A stretch of DNA of 64,000 nucleotides from Mesorhizobium sp. (GCA_004017535.1 SAJS01000002.1:248001-312000), one strand, 5' to 3'; numbered from the stretch's first letter, positions 9,367 to 19,500 are shown. Made by a program: numbers and translations. The notes: generated by a model not told the origin, from the letters alone.

Positions 9367-9630
9367 TTACTTGATGCGGGCGGTTCCACCCGAAATTTCG
9401 ACCGTCTCCGAACCGGTCAGCGCTTCGAGGTCACCATTGGGGAGAGTGACGAAGCAGCCGTTCGAGCAGAACTCCACCGTCTCGCCGGCACCGAGCGTCA
9501 GCTCGCTCTTCGCGCCGCCCTCGGTCACCACCAGAGTCCGCGTCTGGGCGTCCCTGTTGATCGCGCTGGCGGCGAAAGCCGAACCGCCCAAGGCCAGCAA
9601 AGCAATGGCGGCAACGACAGACTTCCACAT
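9367..9630 (-). CDS. Small secreted protein of unknown function
   Basis: 87 residues starting at the ATG 9628-9630. Residues 1-21 are a clear signal peptide ending 'GSAFAAS', so the mature 66-residue protein should be periplasmic. It contains a single CSNGC pair of cysteines that could form a disulfide or bind a metal, in a beta-rich sequence ('TLVVTEGG', 'LTLGAGETVEFCSNGCFV'). A strong terminator follows, so it is its own transcription unit. I do not recognise a named family. Confidence 0.75.
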   Translation of the reverse strand: MWKSVVAAIALLALGGSAFAASAINRDAQTRTLVVTEGGAKSELTLGAGETVEFCSNGCFVTLPNGDLEALTGSETVEISGGTARIK

Positions 9631-9782
9631 TGCAATTCCGGTGTTCGCACACCGCCTCTGTTCAAATTCGCAAGGCATTTTCGCCCTTTGCATCGAAGCT
9701 TATATGAGATGTTACCTGAACCGCAACTGAATGCCGCATTCATGCCACAATCGGTTTCGGCCGCGCAGGGCATGCCGCAGAA

Positions 9783-9943
9783 GGTGTATCGATATTCGGG
9801 TCAGGTCGGAGTCGAAGACGGGCGCGAAGCGACCAAACTGGTGGGTTCCGAGAACCGGAGCGGAGCGTACTTGAAGTACGTGAGCACCGGAAGCACAGGA
9901 AACCGCCGTTTGCAGGCCGGCCTCACCCGAATGTTGATGCACC
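9783..9943 (+). repeat. Long hairpin repeat, family A, copy 1
   Basis: The core GGTTCCGAGAACCGGAGCGG ... GTACGTGAGCACCGGAAGC folds on itself, and the flanks GTGTATCGATATTCGGGT and ACCCGAATGTTGATGCAC extend the stem. The right arm ends at the base next to the TAA stop codon of the MscS-type channel gene (9944-9946, minus strand). It fills half of the gene-free stretch 9631-9943. Three other copies are at 17771, 54245 and 56044. Confidence 0.85.
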
Positions 9944-12433
9944 TTAGCCAGGGTCGGGCTTGCGGCCCCTTCGCTTCATCTTGGCAAGCCGTTCCCGTTC
10001 GGCCTCGGCTTCCTCCTCCAGCCTCTGGCGCTCAGCGAATTCGGCTTCGATCTTGTCGTCGTCGATCGGCCAGGCTTCATGCTTGTTCGTCTCGACCACG
10101 GCACGCGGCGTCGACGGGATTTCGATCCGCTCGTCCTCGAAGATATCGAAGATGGCGAAACGAATATCGTTCTGCACGACGCTGCTGTTCATGATGTCGG
10201 CAACGAAGACGCGAATTTCGAACTCGAGCGCGGCCGCCCCGAAATTGGCGAAGAGGACGAACGGCTCTGGATTCTTCAGCACCATCGGATGGGCGCGGGC
10301 GATATCCAGCAGGATGGCATGGACGCGCCTCACGTCGCTGCCATAGGCGACGCCGACCTTGATTTCGACCCGCCCCAGCTTGTTGCGATGCGTCCAGTTG
10401 CCGACCGCGTTGTTGATGAGGTTCGAATTGGGCAGGATCACCGACTGCCGCTGGAAGGTCTCGATCTCGGTGGCGCGCACGCTGATCTTGCGCACCGTGC
10501 CGCTGACATCGCCGGCGACGATCCAGTCGCCGACCTTGAACGGCCGTTCGGCAAGCAGGATGAGGCCCGACACAAAATTCGAGACGACGTTCTGCAGGCC
10601 GAAGCCGATGCCGAGCGAAAGGGCGCCGGCGACCAGCGCCAGGTTGGAAAGATCGATGCCGGCCGCCGAGATACCGACGAGGCCGGCAATCGCCACGCCG
10701 GCATAGCCGACGCCCAGGCGGATCGAATTGCGCACGCCGGCATCGACCTTGCCGCGCGCCATCACCGAGCCGTCGAGCCAGCCCTGGAACCAGCGCGTCA
10801 GGAAATAGCCGACGATGAAGACGACGATGCCGCTGAGGATGCCAAGGAAAGAGATGGTCACCGAACCAATCGAGACGCCGGTCGCCAGTTTATAGGCCCA
10901 GGCCTCGATATCGCCGGGCTGGAATCCCCACATCAACAGGATCAGCGGCAGGAACACCACGATGATCATCAGGTTGATGGCGATGCTTACCACCAGCCCG
11001 AGCTGGTCGAGCGCGGTATCCTCGTAGCTTGAATTTTCCGAAAGCCAGCGTCCGACCGAAGTATCGGCGAAGCCGCCCTCCTCGCCGATCGCGCGCGCCG
11101 AAAGGAAGCCGATATAGGCCGTCACCAGGACGGTCCCGGTCACCACGACCTGGAACGCGACGAAGAGCGACAGGCCGATATAGCCGAGCAGTGCCGCGGC
11201 AATGGTGAACAGGCCGAGCCCGACGGCAAGGAAACGAAGCCAGGCCGGCCAGGGATGCCATGAGCCGTCCTCCGCCCTGAAGGGCTTCAACCACCCCATC
11301 AGGATCAGGATGACGCCGATGATGACGGTTGCGATAAAGCTCCTGGCGATCGTCAGCGAAAGCGGCGAGCCCATCTTCTCGTTGACGACCGACAGGAAGT
11401 AATTCAAGCCGAGCACCAGGGCCATCGCGGTCGTCAGCCCGACCAGCCAGCGCGCCGGCCCCGTCGCGACGGGGATCAGGCGCCAGTTGGGCAGGCGCGG
11501 CTCAAGCGCGGCGTTGGTCAGCCGGTTGACGCAGAACACCATGCCGATCACCGTCAGCAAGGCGTTGAGGAACGTTCCGATGTCGCCGCGCAGCACATTG
11601 TAATAATTGAAGAAAAACACGGCAGAGGCGAAGAAGACGCCGAGCGCCAGGGTCGGCAGCAGCGTCGACCAGAAGGCGACCGACAGCCGGCTGAGATAGG
11701 ACGGCTCCTCGACGGTTGGGTCGGCCTCGAATATGCGGCCGAACAAGCGCCTGCCGCCGATCAAGAGCACGGCCGCCAGGGCCAGCGCCATGAGCGTCGC
11801 GGCAAGGATCGCCTGGAACTTGAATTTGAGGGCAAAGCTCAGCCAGGACGACACTGCCTTGTAAAGGCCGGTGATCTGGTCATGCGCGTCGGAAAAGGCC
11901 TGCGGGCTCAGCGCATCGTTCAGATCATAATGTTTGGTGATGACGCTGCGAAAAAGTTCGCTGCGCAAGAGGGCGATCTTGTCGACCAGCCCGTTGACGC
12001 GGATCGACAGATTCTGTGCGCTGGCGACGACCGCGTTGATCTCGGCCTTCTCCGAGACGAGCGCGCTCCGCTCGTTGCCGACGATCGCCGGCTCGGGTGG
12101 CTGCCCCTGTGCCGGAGGCGGCCCAAGCACTTCGACGCGAGCATTGATGTCGTTGAGGCGCTGACGGAATGCCAGTGCGCTGGTCAGCGCCGCCCGCGAG
12201 ATGTCCTCGAGCTGCAGGCGGATATCGACCAGCCCCGCATCGTCCTGGTCGGGGTCGCTCAGTTTCTTCTCCAGCCCGTCGGTCCTGGTCGTAAGGTCCT
12301 GGATGACCTTCGTCTGGTCGGCGATGAGTTGCGCCGAGCCGTGGCCGATCGCCTGCGCCGACGCCTCGAGCGCCGGCTGCCCAAACACAGCGACGATGAC
12401 GACCAAGATCAGGCATAGCAGGCGGAAAAACAT
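9944..12433 (-). CDS. Large MscS-family mechanosensitive channel with DUF3772-type N-terminus
   Basis: 829 residues from the ATG at 12431-12433, with a signal peptide (about 1-25). A long periplasmic helical region (about 26-180, the DUF3772-like part) is followed by around ten membrane segments. The MscS pore and beta domain ('LSLGIGFGLQNVVSNFVSGL', then 'RPFKVGDWIVAGDVSGTVRKI') is near 600-690, and the C-terminus is charged. Such channels release solutes on hypo-osmotic shock, which fits a genome that handles betaine-type osmolytes. The channel is divergent from soxB. Confidence 0.9.
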   Translation of the reverse strand: MFFRLLCLILVVIVAVFGQPALEASAQAIGHGSAQLIADQTKVIQDLTTRTDGLEKKLSDPDQDDAGLVDIRLQLEDISRAALTSALAFRQRLNDINARVEVLGPPPAQGQPPEPAIVGNERSALVSEKAEINAVVASAQNLSIRVNGLVDKIALLRSELFRSVITKHYDLNDALSPQAFSDAHDQITGLYKAVSSWLSFALKFKFQAILAATLMALALAAVLLIGGRRLFGRIFEADPTVEEPSYLSRLSVAFWSTLLPTLALGVFFASAVFFFNYYNVLRGDIGTFLNALLTVIGMVFCVNRLTNAALEPRLPNWRLIPVATGPARWLVGLTTAMALVLGLNYFLSVVNEKMGSPLSLTIARSFIATVIIGVILILMGWLKPFRAEDGSWHPWPAWLRFLAVGLGLFTIAAALLGYIGLSLFVAFQVVVTGTVLVTAYIGFLSARAIGEEGGFADTSVGRWLSENSSYEDTALDQLGLVVSIAINLMIIVVFLPLILLMWGFQPGDIEAWAYKLATGVSIGSVTISFLGILSGIVVFIVGYFLTRWFQGWLDGSVMARGKVDAGVRNSIRLGVGYAGVAIAGLVGISAAGIDLSNLALVAGALSLGIGFGLQNVVSNFVSGLILLAERPFKVGDWIVAGDVSGTVRKISVRATEIETFQRQSVILPNSNLINNAVGNWTHRNKLGRVEIKVGVAYGSDVRRVHAILLDIARAHPMVLKNPEPFVLFANFGAAALEFEIRVFVADIMNSSVVQNDIRFAIFDIFEDERIEIPSTPRAVVETNKHEAWPIDDDKIEAEFAERQRLEEEAEAERERLAKMKRRGRKPDPG

Positions 12434-12562
12434 GGCGATGTGGCGACTCGCGGCCGAAAAATCCCCGAAATTTCCGCCCTTGATAAAGACCGGCCTATCG
12501 GGCGGCAAGCCGTCCCGGTCGTGTCGAGCGGAGTCGGCCTGTCGAAAAGCGATGGCGCAATC

Positions 12563-12592
12563 TTGGCTTTGCGCTTCCCGCCTGCTCTATAG
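12563..12592 (+). promoter_or_regulatory. Candidate sigma-70-type promoter of soxBDAG
   Basis: TTGGCT at 12563-12568 and CTATAG at 12587-12592 are 18 bases apart, close to the alphaproteobacterial -35/-10 pattern, and end 34 bases before the soxB start codon. This is visual matching only. Confidence 0.4.
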
Positions 12593-12626
12593 TCTGCCGC
12601 CTCGCATCATAAGGACGATAGTAAGA

Positions 12627-13886
12627 ATGGCGGAATATTCAGCCTTTTCGCTGCTCAAGAATGCGCTGGCCGGCAACAAGGATTGGAAGCCCGCCTGGCG
12701 CAAGCCTGACCCGAAGGCTTCCTACGATGTGATCGTCATCGGCGGCGGCGGGCACGGTCTTTCGACCGCCTATTACCTTGCCAAGGAACACGGCATCACC
12801 AATGTCGCCGTGCTGGAAAAAGGCTGGCTGGGCTCGGGCAATGTCGGCCGCAACACCACCGCCGTGCGCTCCAACTATCTCTTGCCGCAGAACACCCGCT
12901 TCTACGAACATTCGATGAAGCTGTGGGAGAACCTTTCGCACGACCTCAACTACAATGTCATGTTCTCGCAGCGCGGCTGCCTGAATCTTGCGCACACGCC
13001 TGCCCAGCTCGATGATTATGCGAGGCGCGGGAACGCCATGCGCCATCTCGGCGTCGATGCCGAACTGATGAATGTCGAGCAGATCAAGCGGCTTGTGCCG
13101 GCGCTGGACGTGTCGGGTTCGGCGCGCTTCCCGGTGCTTGGCGGGCTGATGCAGCCGCGCGCCGGCACGGCCCGGCACGATGCGGTTGCCTGGGGCTATG
13201 CACGCGGCGCCGACCGGCGCGGCGTCGATATCATCGAGAATTGCGAGGTGATAGGCTTCCTGCGCGACGGCGGCCGCATCACCGGCGTTTCGACGACGCG
13301 CGGCGAAATCCGCGCCAAGAAGGTCGCGCTTGCCGTTGCCGGCAGCACCGGCCACGTCATGCAACTAGCCGGCATTTCGCACATGCCGATCGAAAGCCAC
13401 GTCCTGCAGGCCTTCGTCTCGGAATCGCTGAAGCCCATCGTCGACACCGTTCTCACCTTCGGCATGGGTCATTTCTACATCTCGCAGTCCGACAAGGGCA
13501 GCCTCGTCTATGGCGGCGACCTCGACGGCTACAACAGCTACGCCCAGCGCGGCAGCCTGCCGATCGTCGATGAGGTGATGAGCGAGATGCTGGCGCTGTT
13601 CCCGGGTCTCGCACGGGTGCGCATGCTGCGCTCCTGGGGCGGGCTGTGCGACATGACGATGGACGGCTCGCCGATCATCATCGCCGGCCCATTGCCGGGC
13701 ATGTATCTCAATTGCGGCTGGTGCTACGGCGGCTTCAAGGCGACGCCCGCCTCGGGCTGGTGCTTTGCCTACACCATCGCCAAGGATGAGCCGCACGAGT
13801 TCAACGCGCCCTTCACGCTCGACCGCTTCTATCGCGGCTTGATCATCGACGACAAAGGCCAGGGCGCGAACCCGCGGCTGCATTAG
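12627..13886 (+). CDS. soxB: Sarcosine oxidase subunit beta
   Basis: 419 residues, matching the usual SoxB length of about 416. The FAD-binding 'VIVIGGGGHGLSTAYYLAKE' is at residues 36-54. 'TARHDAVAWG' carries His184, the equivalent of the histidine that binds FMN covalently in heterotetrameric sarcosine oxidase. With the alpha, gamma and delta subunits it oxidises sarcosine to glycine, with methylene-THF and H2O2 as co-products. The start ATG follows the weak Shine-Dalgarno AAGGACGATAG. First gene of soxBDAG. Confidence 0.97.
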   Translation: MAEYSAFSLLKNALAGNKDWKPAWRKPDPKASYDVIVIGGGGHGLSTAYYLAKEHGITNVAVLEKGWLGSGNVGRNTTAVRSNYLLPQNTRFYEHSMKLWENLSHDLNYNVMFSQRGCLNLAHTPAQLDDYARRGNAMRHLGVDAELMNVEQIKRLVPALDVSGSARFPVLGGLMQPRAGTARHDAVAWGYARGADRRGVDIIENCEVIGFLRDGGRITGVSTTRGEIRAKKVALAVAGSTGHVMQLAGISHMPIESHVLQAFVSESLKPIVDTVLTFGMGHFYISQSDKGSLVYGGDLDGYNSYAQRGSLPIVDEVMSEMLALFPGLARVRMLRSWGGLCDMTMDGSPIIIAGPLPGMYLNCGWCYGGFKATPASGWCFAYTIAKDEPHEFNAPFTLDRFYRGLIIDDKGQGANPRLH

Positions 13887-13898
13887 GGCTGAAAGACA

Positions 13899-14177
13899 AT
13901 GCTTATCACCTGTCCCTATTGCGGCCCGCGCGACGTCATCGAATTCACCTACCAGGGTGACGGCAACCGCGAGCGGCCGCAGCCGGCCTCGCAAGATCTC
14001 GACGCCTGGAACGCCTATGTCTACGACCGGCTGAATCCGGCTGGCGATCACAACGAGATCTGGCAGCATTCCGGCGGTTGCCGCGCCCATCTGAGGGTCG
14101 TGCGCAACACCATCACGCATGAGATCCTGAGCACGGCCTTCGCCCGTGGTGGCCACAAGGCGGAGGGCCGTTCGTGA
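13899..14177 (+). CDS. soxD: Sarcosine oxidase subunit delta
   Basis: 92 residues. The structural zinc site is readable as 'CPYCG' (Cys5, Cys8) plus His57 and Cys61 in 'WQHSGGC'. Delta is the small zinc-containing subunit that packs against alpha. The gene lies 12 bases after soxB and overlaps the soxA start by four bases (GTGA). Confidence 0.97.
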   Translation: MLITCPYCGPRDVIEFTYQGDGNRERPQPASQDLDAWNAYVYDRLNPAGDHNEIWQHSGGCRAHLRVVRNTITHEILSTAFARGGHKAEGRS

Positions 14178-17167
14178 GCCCGCGCCGCACAGAGACCGGC
14201 GGCTGCATCGACCGGCTGCGCACCATCCGCTTCACCTTCGACGGCGCGCCTTACACCGGCCATATCGGCGACACGCTGGCCTCGGCGTTGCTCGCCAACG
14301 GCGTGACGCTGTTCGGCCGTTCGTTCAAATACCATCGCCCGCGCGGCCTGCTTGCCGCCGGCGTCGAGGAGCCGAACGCGCTGGTGACGGTGCTGCGCGG
14401 CGAGGTGCGGGAGCCGAACATTCCGGCCACCATGGTCGAGATCTATGACGGGCTCGTCGCCGTCAGCCAGAACCGCACCCCCTCGCTTACCTGGGACATC
14501 GGCGCCATCAACCAGCTCGGCGGCAAGATCCTGTCTGCCGGCTTCTACTACAAGACCTTCATGGGTCCGGTGTTCGGTCCGCTGAAGGGCACGCGCTTCT
14601 GGATGTTCTGCGAACATTTCATCCGCCGCGCCGCCGGCCTGGGCAAGGCAGGCACCGCTCCCGACCCGGCCCGCTACGAGCGCATGAATGCTTTCTGCGA
14701 CGTGCTGGTGGTCGGCTCCGGTCCGGCCGGCCTGATGGCGGCGAAGGCCGCCGCCGACCAGGGCGCCCGGGTCATCCTCGCCGATCTCGAAGCCCATTTC
14801 GGCGGCTCCGCCAACTGGTCGGGCGAAACCATCGACGGCATGCCTGCCGTCGACTGGGCCCAGCGTATGGCCGCGCAGCTCGCAGGCAACGACAATGTGC
14901 GCCTTTTGCCGCGCACGACGGTGTGGGGCTATTACGACGGCAACACGCTGGCCGCGCTTGAACGGGTGACCGACCACAAGGAAGTGGCCGCCAAGGGTGA
15001 GCCGCGCCAGCGCTACTGGGCGATCCGCGCGGGCACGGTGGTACTCGCCACCGGCTCCTTCGAACGGCCGCTGGTGTTCCCGGACAATGACCGCCCAGGC
15101 GTGATGCTTGCGCACGCCGCCGAGCGCTATGTCAATGAATATGGCGTGCTGCCTGGACAGCGCGTAGCGCTCTTCACCAACAACGACAGCGCCTACCGCT
15201 CGGCCGTCGCCCTGAAGGAGGCTGGCGCCGCGGTCGTCGCCATCATCGATGTCCGCAGCGATGTTACGAACGAGATGCGCCGGCTGGCGAGCGATGCGGA
15301 AGCCGAGCTGCTTGCCGGTCACGCCGTGGTCGCGACCGAGGGCGGGAAGGCGCTCACCGGCCTCAAGGTGCAGCGCTTCGACGCCATGAGCGGTTCGCTC
15401 AGCGGCGACGAGCGCAGCATCCACGCCGACAGCCTTCTGATGTCGGGCGGCTGGTCGCCGACCATCCACCTCGCCAGCCAGGCCGGCGCGAAAGCCGAGT
15501 GGGACCCTGCCAGGCAAGCTTTCCTGCCGCCGAAGCCGACGCAGCGCTGGATCGGCGCCGGCGCCTTCACCGGCAGTTTTTCGACAGCGGAGGCAATCGC
15601 GGAAGGTCGCGCCGCCGGTCTTCAGGCGGCTGGCGGTACGGCTTCATCCGGTCCCCTGCCCGTCGTCGAGGCGGCTCCGGGCGATTCCGATCCGGCTCCG
15701 GTCTTCGAGATCAGGGCCAAGGGCAAGAGCTTTGTCGACTTCCAGCACGACGTCACCGCCGAGGACGTGCGGCTGGCGCATCGCGAAGGCTTCGTCTCGG
15801 TCGAGCATCTGAAGCGCTACACCACGCTCGGCATGGCGACCGACCAGGGCAAGAACTCCAACGTACCGGGTCTCGCCATCATGGCCGAGGCGCTCGGCAA
15901 GCCTATTCCCGAAGTCGGCACGACGCGCTTCCGCCCGCCTTACACGGCGGTGTCGATCGGCTCGCTGGCGGCAGAGCGCTTCGGCGACCTTAAGCCCGAG
16001 CGGCTGACCCCGATGCATGACTGGCACATCGCCAATGGCGCAAGGATGTATTCGGCCGGCCTCTGGTACCGCCCGATGATCTATGGCCTCCCCGGCGAGA
16101 CGGTCGAGCAGGCCTATGTGCGGGAAGCAAGAGCCACGCGCGACAGCGCCGGCATCGTCGATGTCTCGACGCTGGGCAAGATCGCGGTGCAGGGACCGGA
16201 TGCGGCCGAGTTCCTCGATCGCGTCTACACCAACATGTTCTCCACGCTTGCGGTCGGCAAAGCGCGTTACGGCCTGATGCTGCGCGAGGACGGCCTTGCC
16301 TTCGACGACGGCACCACCTGGCGGCTCGGCGAGCAGGAATTCCTGATGACCACCACCACCGCCAATGCCGGCAAGGTGATGCAGCACCTGGAATATTTCC
16401 TCGACGTCATCTGGCCTGAGCTGAAGGTCACCGTCACCTCCGTCACCGACGAATGGGCGGGCGCTGCGATCGGCGGCCCGAACGCGCGCGCCATCCTTGC
16501 CGCTTGCGTCACCGGGACTGCCGTCGACAATGCCACCCTGCCCTTCATGGGCATCGTGCATGGCCGGATCGCCGGCGTGCCGGTGATGATCTGCCGGCTT
16601 TCCTTCTCCGGCGAAATGGCGTTCGAGGTCTATTCCGGCGCCGGCTACGGCACCCGCGTCTGGGAAGCGCTGATCGAGGCCGGCAAGCCTTTTGGCCTTG
16701 TCACCTACGGGCTCGAGGCGCTGGGCACGATGCGCATCGAGAAGGGCCATGTCACCGGCGCCGAGATCGACGGCCGCACCACGGCGCGCGACCTCCATCT
16801 CGACTGGATGCTGTCGAAGAAGAAGCCCTTCATCGGCTCGGCCATGATGGACCGCGAAGGCCTGATTGCCCCCGACCGGCTCGAGCTGGTCGGACTGATC
16901 GCCCTCGACAACCGCGCCCTCAACGGCGGCGGACATATCGTCGAGGAACTGGACGAAGCCAATCCGCACGATTCGCTCGGCCACATCACCGCCTGCTGCT
17001 ATTCGCCGGCGCTGGGCAAATATATCGCGCTGGCGCTGGTCAAGGGCGGCAAGGCGCGCCACGGCACCCGCGCCTTCGTCTCGGATCCGCTGCGCAACCG
17101 GTTCGGGCCGGTCGAGATCGTCTCCAGCCATTTCTACGACCCGGACGGGAGCCGCATGCATGGCTGA
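14174..17167 (+). CDS. soxA: Sarcosine oxidase subunit alpha
   Basis: 997 residues from a GTG start that overlaps the soxD stop, normal for the family. The N-terminal ferredoxin-like region contains 'SFKYHRPRGLLAAG'. A dinucleotide-binding domain follows ('VLVVGSGPAGLMAAKAAAD', about residue 176). The C-terminal GcvT-type folate domain (about 610-990) transfers the sarcosine methyl group to tetrahydrofolate. It is translationally coupled to soxD and overlaps soxG by eight bases. Confidence 0.97.
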   Translation: MSPRRTETGGCIDRLRTIRFTFDGAPYTGHIGDTLASALLANGVTLFGRSFKYHRPRGLLAAGVEEPNALVTVLRGEVREPNIPATMVEIYDGLVAVSQNRTPSLTWDIGAINQLGGKILSAGFYYKTFMGPVFGPLKGTRFWMFCEHFIRRAAGLGKAGTAPDPARYERMNAFCDVLVVGSGPAGLMAAKAAADQGARVILADLEAHFGGSANWSGETIDGMPAVDWAQRMAAQLAGNDNVRLLPRTTVWGYYDGNTLAALERVTDHKEVAAKGEPRQRYWAIRAGTVVLATGSFERPLVFPDNDRPGVMLAHAAERYVNEYGVLPGQRVALFTNNDSAYRSAVALKEAGAAVVAIIDVRSDVTNEMRRLASDAEAELLAGHAVVATEGGKALTGLKVQRFDAMSGSLSGDERSIHADSLLMSGGWSPTIHLASQAGAKAEWDPARQAFLPPKPTQRWIGAGAFTGSFSTAEAIAEGRAAGLQAAGGTASSGPLPVVEAAPGDSDPAPVFEIRAKGKSFVDFQHDVTAEDVRLAHREGFVSVEHLKRYTTLGMATDQGKNSNVPGLAIMAEALGKPIPEVGTTRFRPPYTAVSIGSLAAERFGDLKPERLTPMHDWHIANGARMYSAGLWYRPMIYGLPGETVEQAYVREARATRDSAGIVDVSTLGKIAVQGPDAAEFLDRVYTNMFSTLAVGKARYGLMLREDGLAFDDGTTWRLGEQEFLMTTTTANAGKVMQHLEYFLDVIWPELKVTVTSVTDEWAGAAIGGPNARAILAACVTGTAVDNATLPFMGIVHGRIAGVPVMICRLSFSGEMAFEVYSGAGYGTRVWEALIEAGKPFGLVTYGLEALGTMRIEKGHVTGAEIDGRTTARDLHLDWMLSKKKPFIGSAMMDREGLIAPDRLELVGLIALDNRALNGGGHIVEELDEANPHDSLGHITACCYSPALGKYIALALVKGGKARHGTRAFVSDPLRNRFGPVEIVSSHFYDPDGSRMHG

Positions 17168-17762
17168 GCAGCAATTGCCCGAGCGCCAATCGCCGCTCGA
17201 GCCGGACTACCATCCGGGTTCGCACGGCAATTTCGAACATGGCGTCGATGTCATCCTGTCCGAGACGCGGCCGGGCTCGATCCTGCAGCTTGCCGCCTGG
17301 CCGGGCGAAGAGAAGCGACTGATCGAGATCATCCGCAAGGTCACCGGTCTCACTCTGCCTGACGGCGCCGGCGGCGGCACAAGCAGCGGCGCCCGTGCCG
17401 TTTTCGGCTTCGCGCCGGGGAAATTCACCGTGGTCGACGAAGCCGAAGGACTGGCTGCGGCCTTCGCGGGAGTCATCACGCCGGCCATCGGCACGCTGAC
17501 CGATCTCTCGCATGGCCGCACCGCGATCCGCATCGCGGGCCCGAAGGCCGAATGGGTGATGGCGAAGTTTTTTGCCATCGACTTCGCCCTGCCGGCCTTC
17601 CCGCTCGGTGCCGGCCGTTCGACCAATCATCACGACATCTTCGCTCAGATCCAGCGCACAGGCGCCGACCAGTTCGACATCTATGTCTTCCGCTCCTTCG
17701 CGCGATCGTTCTGGAAGGCCTTGTGCCACGCCAGCGAAGAAGTCGGCTACGAGGTGCAGTAG
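17160..17762 (+). CDS. soxG: Sarcosine oxidase subunit gamma
   Basis: 200 residues of the SoxG family, a folate-domain-like subunit that contacts alpha. Typical segments are 'RTAIRIAGPKAEWVM' and 'GRSTNHHDIFAQI' followed by 'DQFDIYVFRSFARSFW'. It is the last gene of soxBDAG, and a family A hairpin repeat begins nine bases after the stop and probably ends the transcript. Confidence 0.95.
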   Translation: MAEQQLPERQSPLEPDYHPGSHGNFEHGVDVILSETRPGSILQLAAWPGEEKRLIEIIRKVTGLTLPDGAGGGTSSGARAVFGFAPGKFTVVDEAEGLAAAFAGVITPAIGTLTDLSHGRTAIRIAGPKAEWVMAKFFAIDFALPAFPLGAGRSTNHHDIFAQIQRTGADQFDIYVFRSFARSFWKALCHASEEVGYEVQ

Positions 17763-17770
17763 AGCATCCA

Positions 17771-17911
17771 AGGTGTGTTGAGATTCAGGTCAGGCCGTGC
17801 CGAAAGTGGCGGGTTCCGAGAACCGGAGCGGAGCGTACTAAAGTACGTGAGCCCCGGAAGCGCGGGAAGCCGCCATTTGCAGGCCGGCCTCACCTGAATC
17901 TCAACACACCT
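17771..17911 (+). repeat. Long hairpin repeat, family A, copy 2
   Basis: The outer arms AGGTGTGTTGAGATTCAGGT (17771-17790) and ACCTGAATCTCAACACACCT (17892-17911) are perfect 20-base complements. Inside lies the shared core with the GCGTAC/GTACGT apex. It starts nine bases after the soxG stop. Confidence 0.9.
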
Positions 17912-18050
17912 TTGGTCCAGCCGCTATCTGGCACTATGAACGGCTACAACTGCTGCTTGAGCGTTGGGCCAGCAGGCGCGATAGCTAAGGAATCACGGGC
18001 GTTTGCCAATCAAACGTCCGCTCAGGCAACCAATTCGACCATACTCTTCC

Positions 18051-19493
18051 ATGACTGTTGAGACTTCGGCGACGGCCACGACCCGCTTTGCTCCGGCGGA
18101 GGGTCCGTCCATGCTGTTGCCGGCAACCGTCGCTTGCGGCGTGTTCATGACGAGCCTGGACCAGAATGTCGTGGTCACCGCTCTGCCCGGCATCGGCGAG
18201 AGCCTCGACCGCCCGCCAAGCCAGCTTGGCCTTTTGATCACCGTCTATGTCGCCAGCCTCATCGTCACCATGCCGCTCGGCGGTTGGCTGGCCGACCGCT
18301 TCGGCCTGCGCAACGTCTATTGCTTCGCCCTGCTCGTCTTCGCCAGCGCCTCGGCGCTGTGCGGCCTTTCGGAAAACATCTGGATGCTGGTCGGCTCGCG
18401 CGCCCTGCAGGGCTGCGGCGGCGCGCTGATGGGCACGCTTGGCCAGGTCGTGATCCTGTCGAGTTTCCCGCGCGACCGCACGCTCAAGATCAACATGTAT
18501 ATTTCGCTGGCCGGCCAGTCCGGGCCGCTGGTCGGACCGCTGGTGGGCGGCGCGCTCACCACCTATGTCTCGTGGCGCTGGATCTTCTACATCAACATCC
18601 CGATCGCGCTGACCGCGGCGCTGCTGGCCGCCTCGCTGTTTCCGTCGACGATCAAGCCGGTGCGCACGCCGTTCGATTTTCCGGGCTTCCTGCTCGTCGG
18701 CAGCGGCATGGGCCTGCTGGTCTTCGGCATGGACTCGCTTGCCGCCAAGGATGCCGCGAGCAGTCTCATCGGCATCGAGCTTGGCCTGGCAATCGTCATC
18801 CTGGCGGTTGCCGCCTTCTACTGCCTGCGCGCCCGCAACCCGCTGCTCGATCTCAACCTGCTGCGCATCCGCACCTTCCGCATCTCCTTCCTCACCGGCG
18901 GCAGCCTCGACACGATCGGCCTCAGCTCGGTGGTCTTCCTGCTGCCGCTGATGTTCCAGCTCGGCTTCGGCATGAGCGCCGTGCAGGCCGGCTCGCTGAC
19001 CTTCGTCGCGGCGATCGGATCCCTGATCATGCGCTTCTTCATGCCGCGCCTTCTGAACCGCTTCGGCTTCAGGCGCGTGCTGGTCACCAACACCCCGATC
19101 GTCGCCTTGCTGGTCGCGGGCTTTGCCCTGATGCAGGAGAGCCTGCCGGCCTGGATCGTGCTGGCCTACATTTTTGTTTTCGGCGTCTTCCGCTCGGTGC
19201 AATGGGCCTCGACCGGCAATCTTTCCTATTCGGACATCGCGCCGGAGCAACTCGCCCGCTTCAGCGCGCTCTATTACATCCTGTGGCAGCTCGCGGTGGC
19301 GATCAGCGTCGGTCTCGCGGCGGCGCTGCTGTCGCTGCTTGCCGGCGGCGGCAAGGCCAGCGTCGACGACTATCGCATCCTGTTCGTCGTCGAAGGGCTG
19401 ATCACGCTTTGCGCGCTATCGGCTTACCTGCGGCTGACGCCGCGTGATGGCGCCCACGTCAGCGGCCACGGCGCGCATATGAGTACCGATTAA
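18051..19493 (+). CDS. MFS transporter, DHA2 (14-helix) drug exporter type
   Basis: 480 residues with around 14 hydrophobic segments. Motif C-like 'TSLDQNVVVTALPGIGESL' is in helix 1, the helix 2-3 loop motif is 'GGWLADRFGLRNVY', and 'GQSGPLVGPLVGGALTTYVS' follows near residue 155. These are hallmarks of DHA2 multidrug exporters. The ATG at 18051 (MTVETSATAT) is preferred over an upstream start because membrane helix 1 follows at the usual distance. Substrate unknown. Confidence 0.9.
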   Translation: MTVETSATATTRFAPAEGPSMLLPATVACGVFMTSLDQNVVVTALPGIGESLDRPPSQLGLLITVYVASLIVTMPLGGWLADRFGLRNVYCFALLVFASASALCGLSENIWMLVGSRALQGCGGALMGTLGQVVILSSFPRDRTLKINMYISLAGQSGPLVGPLVGGALTTYVSWRWIFYINIPIALTAALLAASLFPSTIKPVRTPFDFPGFLLVGSGMGLLVFGMDSLAAKDAASSLIGIELGLAIVILAVAAFYCLRARNPLLDLNLLRIRTFRISFLTGGSLDTIGLSSVVFLLPLMFQLGFGMSAVQAGSLTFVAAIGSLIMRFFMPRLLNRFGFRRVLVTNTPIVALLVAGFALMQESLPAWIVLAYIFVFGVFRSVQWASTGNLSYSDIAPEQLARFSALYYILWQLAVAISVGLAAALLSLLAGGGKASVDDYRILFVVEGLITLCALSAYLRLTPRDGAHVSGHGAHMSTD

Positions 19494-19500
19494 GCCAGCA

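Noticed and set aside
8021-9730. Long open frame of 569 codons on the plus strand opposite the FAD/GcvT gene
   Set aside because: It is the antisense shadow of a high-GC coding sequence with codon bias; its composition (rich in R, A, G, L with no domain) and lack of ribosome site argue against a gene.
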